In this document: in pieces, positions 5,651-8,016 of the stretch
How the letters are laid out: each line of letters opens with the position of its first letter
Position numbering within the stretch: the first letter of the stretch is position 1
Source of the DNA: Pseudomonadota bacterium
GTDB taxonomy: Bacteria > Pseudomonadota > Alphaproteobacteria > Rhizobiales > Xanthobacteraceae
Assembly (NCBI GenBank): GCA_023391175.1
Contig: JAEWBL010000599.1
Coordinates: forward strand, 1 to 8,016
Length of the DNA: 8,016 nt
Reading direction: 5' to 3'
Notes under the pieces: generated by a model
What the model was told of the DNA's origin: nothing
The model's database searches: none
What the model saw: only the letters and a program-made list of their open reading frames with translations
Translations under genes and position numbers: made by a program

Positions 5651-6127
5651 TCAGGCCGGCGTCTCGCCGCCTTCGCTCTCCTCGCGCACCTCGCGGCGGA
5701 TGCGGATGCGGTCGCGGGAGCCGACGTTCAGAAGCTCGGCGGCGCGCCAGACGAGGTTGTCCTCGAATTCGGACAGGCCACCGTCCGCATAGGCCACCTC
5801 GAACATCATCTCGACCACCCGCAGCCGCCCCTCGTCGTCCAGCGCCCGGTTGAGCACGCTGGTGAAGGCGTAGAGGTCCACCGCCTCGGCGTCCTTGGCG
5901 ATGGCCAGCTCCACCAGCTGCTCGGTCTCGCTCTCGTCGAGGGCGAAGCGGCCGGCGAGGATGGTCTTCAGCACGGCCTGCTCCTCCGGGGTCACCGCCC
6001 CGTCGATGGACATGACATGGACCAGCAGCGCCGCGGCGGCGAGGCGATAGTCGCTCTCGTCGAAGGCGGCGGCCTCGCGATGGCCTCCGGTGATGTCGGA
6101 GATGAAGTCGGAGAGGGTGCGGAACAT
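5651..6127 (-). CDS. TerB-like (tellurite resistance protein B family, COG4103-type) protein
   Basis: A 158-residue, largely helical, acidic soluble protein. It contains two related acidic repeats, SIDGAVTPEEQ (40-50) and YADGGLSEFED (113-123), the pattern by which TerB-family domains bind metal ions such as calcium; the conserved start FDESDYRLAAAALLVHVMSIDG is typical of the COG4103 group. TerB proteins are linked to tellurite and general stress responses and to membrane-associated complexes, but most stand-alone members, like this one without terC, terD or terE nearby, have no proven role. The frame is open up to 6244, but the upstream part is Pro/Arg-rich and has no good ribosome site, whereas the ATG at 6127 has AGGA 9 bases upstream and begins the conserved MFRTLSDF; I chose 6127. 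It is followed after 10 bases by the amidotransferase gene. Confidence 0.82.
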   Translation of the reverse strand: MFRTLSDFISDITGGHREAAAFDESDYRLAAAALLVHVMSIDGAVTPEEQAVLKTILAGRFALDESETEQLVELAIAKDAEAVDLYAFTSVLNRALDDEGRLRVVEMMFEVAYADGGLSEFEDNLVWRAAELLNVGSRDRIRIRREVREESEGGETPA

Positions 6128-6141
6128 GCCTCTGGGTCCTA

Positions 6142-6173
6142 GGGCTCGGGGCGGGGCTCGGGGCTCGGGCTCC
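6142..6173. repeat. Low-complexity GGGCTCGG repeats upstream of the TerB-like gene
   Basis: Three copies of GGGCTCGG begin at 6142, 6154 and 6161, and a fourth, partial copy ends at 6173. They lie in the 113-base spacer directly before the TerB-like ribosome site. Irregular spacing suggests slippage-prone sequence; a regulatory role is not evident. Confidence 0.5.
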
Positions 6174-6240
6174 TTTCGCCTGTGCCATGCCGATTGCGGC
6201 GGTGCAAGGGAGGAGACTGGGCCGACTGGCAGAACGCCCC

Positions 6241-6645
6241 TCACGACCCCGGAAACAGCTCCACGTGGGTCTCCGCCGTGCGGGCGAAATAGACGGCGCG
6301 GCGGCCGGGGAAGGAGACGATGTAGCCGGCACAGCCGGCCGCCGCGGCCTTCTCGCAGAAGCCGCGATAGGTATAGCCGGGGGCCTGCTGCTGGGCCTCG
6401 CGGATCGCCGCCGTGAGACGGCCCGCGTCGAGGGTCGGGGCGATGGCCGTCCCGGCCTTGTGGGTGGGCAACTCCAGGCTGTCGCCGCTCGGCAGGTAAT
6501 AGGTGGCCGTGGCGCGCCGGAGGTCCACGGCGTAGCTCTCGAACCCGGCGGTGATGAGCGCCCCGACGATCTCGGGGAAGTTCGCGGTGTCGCTCTCGGC
6601 GGCGGCGAGGCAGGCCCGGGCCACTTCGGTCTGGTCTTCGGTCAT
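6241..6645 (-). CDS. DUF1398 family protein
   Basis: A 134-residue soluble protein resembling the DUF1398 family (PF07166, E. coli YbcV-like), which has no known function. Visible family-like stretches are FPEIVGALITAGFESYAVDLRRATATYYLPSGDSLELP (23-60) and the C-terminal half with QQAPGYTYRGFCEKAAAAGCAGYIVSFPGRRAVYF and a final ETHVELFPG. There is no signal peptide, membrane helix or obvious catalytic motif; two Cys (97 and 105) are present. The ATG at 6645 is chosen over longer frames because GGAGA lies 7 bases upstream, directly on the stop codon of the MarR gene; the gap is 11 bases. This implies co-transcription and translational coupling with MarR, so it is the best candidate target of that regulator. 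A function in handling the regulator's ligand would be a guess. Confidence 0.8.
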   Translation of the reverse strand: MTEDQTEVARACLAAAESDTANFPEIVGALITAGFESYAVDLRRATATYYLPSGDSLELPTHKAGTAIAPTLDAGRLTAAIREAQQQAPGYTYRGFCEKAAAAGCAGYIVSFPGRRAVYFARTAETHVELFPGS

Positions 6646-6656
6646 CGGAGATCTCC

Positions 6657-7118
6657 TCATTCCACGGGAACCGCGGTCATCCGGCCGTGCTCGGCCACCT
6701 GGCGCAGCAGGCGGTCCAGCGTCGCCCGCTCGGCCGGCGTCAGGCAGTCGAAGAAGGCGGCATCGTTGGCGTCGGCGAGGGCCGCCAGTTCCGGCACGAG
6801 ATCGCGGCCCGCCGCGGTGAGCGCCAGCGTCTGGGCGCGGCCGTCGCTGGCGCTGGCGGTGCGCACCAGCAGGGCCTTGGCGATCAGCCGGTCGGCGAGG
6901 CGGGTGATGGCCCCGCGGGTCATGCCCATCTCCTCGGCGATCCGGCTGGGGGGGAGCGGCTCGCGGCCATGGAGGGTCCGCATCAGGCTCCACTCGGCCA
7001 CCGTCACGCCCCGCCCGGCGAGGCGGGCCGCGAAGGCGTGGGAGACGTGGTTGGACACGCGCCGCAGCCAGAAGCCGAGATGCCGGGTGAGATCGGGAAC
7101 CGCAGCGGGGGGAGCCAT
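6657..7118 (-). CDS. MarR family transcriptional regulator
   Basis: A 153-residue winged-helix repressor of the MarR family, normally a dimer that releases DNA on binding small phenolic ligands or on oxidation. The N-terminal dimer helix (LTRHLGFWLRRVSNHVSHAFAARL) leads into the DNA-binding core with VTVAEWSLMRTLHG, the helix-turn-helix SRIAEEMGMTRGAITRLADRLIAKALLVR (58-86) and the wing SDGRAQTLALT (91-101); a C-terminal helix pair closes the dimer. A single Cys125 is present in the C-terminal half. An ATG at 7130 would add four residues, but GAGG six bases before the ATG at 7118, and a predicted transcription start near 7136, favour 7118. Its start region carries a 13-bp inverted repeat that spans the predicted promoter, so autorepression is likely. 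It is followed after 11 bases by DUF1398. Confidence 0.93.
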   Translation of the reverse strand: MAPPAAVPDLTRHLGFWLRRVSNHVSHAFAARLAGRGVTVAEWSLMRTLHGREPLPPSRIAEEMGMTRGAITRLADRLIAKALLVRTASASDGRAQTLALTAAGRDLVPELAALADANDAAFFDCLTPAERATLDRLLRQVAEHGRMTAVPVE

Positions 7119-7133
7119 GGAGCGCCTCATTGA

Positions 7134-7172
7134 TTGCCTAGGAAACTACGCCGCGTTCGGTTTCCTAGTCAA
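7134..7172 (-). promoter_or_regulatory. MarR operator and promoter
   Basis: TTGCCTAGGAAAC (7134-7146) and GTTTCCTAGTCAA (7160-7172) form an inverted repeat, 12 of 13 bases matching, with a 13-base spacer. Read on the - strand, the distal arm supplies a -35 TTGACT (7172-7167) and the proximal arm a -10 TAGTTT (7148-7143), 18 bases apart. Each arm has a CTAG core and is itself nearly palindromic, so two dimers could bind side by side. Binding would block the marR-DUF1398 promoter. Repeat seen; binding inferred. Confidence 0.65.
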
Positions 7173-7212
7173 CTATCTACGACCGGCGACACGCAGAAGC
7201 ATCGCACCCAAG

Positions 7213-7237
7213 GGAACCGCCCCGCGCGGATCGAGTT
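7213..7237 (+). promoter_or_regulatory. Candidate sigma-EcfG general stress promoter
   Basis: GGAAC (7213-7217), 17 bases, then GTT (7235-7237), i.e. GGAAC-N18-TT, the form reported for RpoE2/EcfG promoters of rhizobia. The usual C before GTT is an A here. A housekeeping-like pair, TTGATA (7236-7241) with CTTAAG (7259-7264), 17 apart, overlaps it, giving two possible starts (near 7244 and 7271) for the same transcript. It faces the PRC-barrel gene, a class often stress-induced in this order. Confidence 0.5.
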
Positions 7238-7241
7238 GATA

Positions 7242-7320
7242 GGCCAGCAGAGACAAGACTTAAGCTTCTGAACTTCAACTTGTCTGTGCGCGCTGGCCAG
7301 TCTAGCCGGCGCACCTTTTT
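7242..7320 (+). ncRNA. Short structured transcript: small RNA or attenuated leader of the PRC-barrel gene
   Basis: Between the stress-type promoter and a + strand terminator lies a 79-base segment without a reading frame. It can fold as a two-part stem: GGCCAGC with GCTGGCC (7242-7248 with 7292-7298) and AGACAAG with CTTGTCT (7251-7257 with 7279-7285). Alternatively, the 7251-7285 stem plus the terminator stem can form. The outer pairing uses bases needed by the terminator, so the two folds exclude each other, like antiterminator and terminator. No known RNA family is recognised. Confidence 0.4.
7286..7320 (+). terminator. Intrinsic terminator 107 bases before the PRC-barrel gene
   Basis: GTGCGC (7286-7291) pairs with GCGCAC (7309-7314), extended by C-G and GGC/GCC pairs across single-base bulges, with a 7-base loop; CTTTTTC follows at 7315-7321. 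Form and T-run are good for the + strand, yet no + strand gene lies upstream, so it must end a short RNA or regulate the gene at 7427. Confidence 0.7.
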
Positions 7321-7426
7321 CAAGTAGAGGACAGCATGGCCTTGGGCGATTGCGCTCACGGCAAGTGCTTCTCTGCACCTTGAACCGGGCCATAGGGCTA
7401 GAACACGTTCCCACGAGGAGGATCAC

Positions 7427-7969
7427 ATGAAGATGATGCCGATCTACGCTGCGACCGCGGCTGTTCTTCTTTCCACCACCGCCATGGCGCAGACGGCGGC
7501 CCCCACCACGACCGCCCCGCAGGCGACCCCGGCCCCCACCGGCACCATGGGCGCCACCAGCGGCGCGGCTGCGGCCACCGGCGCGGCGCCCACCTTCGTC
7601 ACCCGCCAGATGGCCGACCAGCACATGGCGTCCAACCTTATCGGCACCGCCGTGCGCGGCCCGGCCGACGAGAATCTCGGCGATATCAACGACCTACTCA
7701 TTGACCGCTCGGGCAATGTGGCGGCGGTGGTGATCGGTGTGGGCGGCTTCCTCGGCATCGGCGAGAAGGATGTGGCCGTGCCGTTCCAGTCGGTCGAGGT
7801 GACCCGCGCCGACGGCAAGGACCGCCTGGTGCTGCGCAAGACCAAGGACGAGCTGAAGAACGCCCCGACCTTCACCGAGGCGGACAAGGCCCCGACCACC
7901 ACCGGCACCGTGAACAACAACAACCGCCCGGCGACCACCCCGCCGGCCACGGCTCCGGCTGCCCGCTGA
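7427..7969 (+). CDS. Secreted PRC-barrel domain protein
   Basis: A 180-residue protein with a clear signal peptide: MKMM, a hydrophobic core (about 5-17) and a cleavage site after AMA (residue 21), so it is exported, probably to the periplasm. Residues 22-55 are a flexible Ala/Thr/Pro/Gly-rich linker. The PRC-barrel domain follows (about 66-150): ASNLIGTAVRGPADENLGDINDLLIDRSGNVAAVVIGVGGFLGIGEKDVAVPF, then SVEVTRADGKDRLVL. The tail (151-180) is again Thr/Pro/Asn-rich and disordered. PRC barrels are small beta-barrels first seen in the photosynthetic reaction centre H subunit and RimM; exported single-domain members are common in Hyphomicrobiales, often stress-induced, and their function is unknown. 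The ATG at 7427 has AGGAGG 5 bases upstream. It is monocistronic, with a hairpin after the stop. A stress-type promoter and an intrinsic terminator lie in its upstream region. Confidence 0.9.
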   Translation: MKMMPIYAATAAVLLSTTAMAQTAAPTTTAPQATPAPTGTMGATSGAAAATGAAPTFVTRQMADQHMASNLIGTAVRGPADENLGDINDLLIDRSGNVAAVVIGVGGFLGIGEKDVAVPFQSVEVTRADGKDRLVLRKTKDELKNAPTFTEADKAPTTTGTVNNNNRPATTPPATAPAAR

Positions 7970-7982
7970 TCCCACGCGGCGG

Positions 7983-8012
7983 CGGGGAGGCCCAGCCCAT
8001 AGGGCCTCCCCG
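7983..8012 (+). terminator. Hairpin terminator after the PRC-barrel gene
   Basis: An 11-bp perfect GC-rich stem (7983-7993 with 8002-8012), 8-base loop, begins 13 bases after the stop. The window ends four bases later, so a T-run cannot be judged. Confidence 0.65.
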
Positions 8013-8016
8013 GTAG

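Noticed and set aside
6128..6244. N-terminal extension of the TerB-like protein to 6244
   Set aside because: The added 39 residues are Pro/Arg-rich, lack a good ribosome site and lie over slippage-prone repeats; AGGA before the ATG at 6127 decides the start.
6646..6993. Upstream extension of the DUF1398 frame inside the MarR gene
   Set aside because: It would overlap MarR in another frame; the ATG at 6645 has a proper Shine-Dalgarno and begins the conserved part.
7177..7359. 60-codon - strand open frame between MarR and the PRC-barrel gene
   Set aside because: No conserved motif, and it runs antisense through the promoter and terminator structures; coding is unlikely.
7380..7404. TTGAAC with TAGAAC as a PRC-barrel promoter
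   Set aside because: Spacing of 13 bases is too short for a sigma-70-type promoter; the GAAC pair also has the wrong spacing (15) for an alphaproteobacterial LexA site (7).

Overview
The window is about 8 kb of GC-rich chromosomal DNA. Gene content and order point to an alphaproteobacterium of the order Hyphomicrobiales (Rhizobiales), plausibly Xanthobacteraceae. Clues are an hpf-ptsN pair, the typically alphaproteobacterial Hsp20-DUF1150 pair, CTAT-like -10 boxes, and one site shaped like a sigma-EcfG promoter. Species cannot be fixed from the sequence alone. I see no transposase, phage gene, CRISPR array, tRNA or rRNA; this looks like ordinary core and accessory chromosome.

Left arm (1-984, + strand): the last 42 codons of a long-form ribosome hibernation factor (hpf), its terminator hairpin, a 389-bp gene-free spacer with hairpins and two possible promoters, then ptsN (EIIA-Ntr). 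ptsN converges on the next gene across a strong terminator that faces it.

Central block (1073-7118, all - strand, listed in transcription order from the right): a MarR-type regulator, a DUF1398 protein, a TerB-like protein, a class I glutamine amidotransferase, a TIM-barrel sugar isomerase/AP-endonuclease-like protein, a membrane-anchored FMN/Fe-S glutamate-synthase-like protein, a small heat-shock protein, and DUF1150. Two pairs are tightly coupled, with the Shine-Dalgarno on the previous stop: MarR-DUF1398 and TerB-amidotransferase. The hsp20-DUF1150 pair has its own signals: a very good RpoH-type promoter and a leader whose last hairpin fits the ROSE RNA-thermometer motif.

Right arm (7131-8016): the MarR start region carries a 13-bp inverted repeat that contains both boxes of its own predicted promoter, an autoregulation layout. 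On the + strand follow a sigma-EcfG-like promoter, a short structured transcript ending in an intrinsic terminator (a small RNA or an attenuated leader), and a secreted PRC-barrel protein with its own terminator hairpin.

The common theme is stress and maintenance physiology (ribosome hibernation, PTS-Ntr signalling, heat shock, a stress-type PRC-barrel protein). No wholly new multi-gene system is evident. The most interesting signals are regulatory RNA and DNA elements: the ROSE-like thermometer, the terminator/antiterminator leader before the PRC-barrel gene, and the MarR operator.
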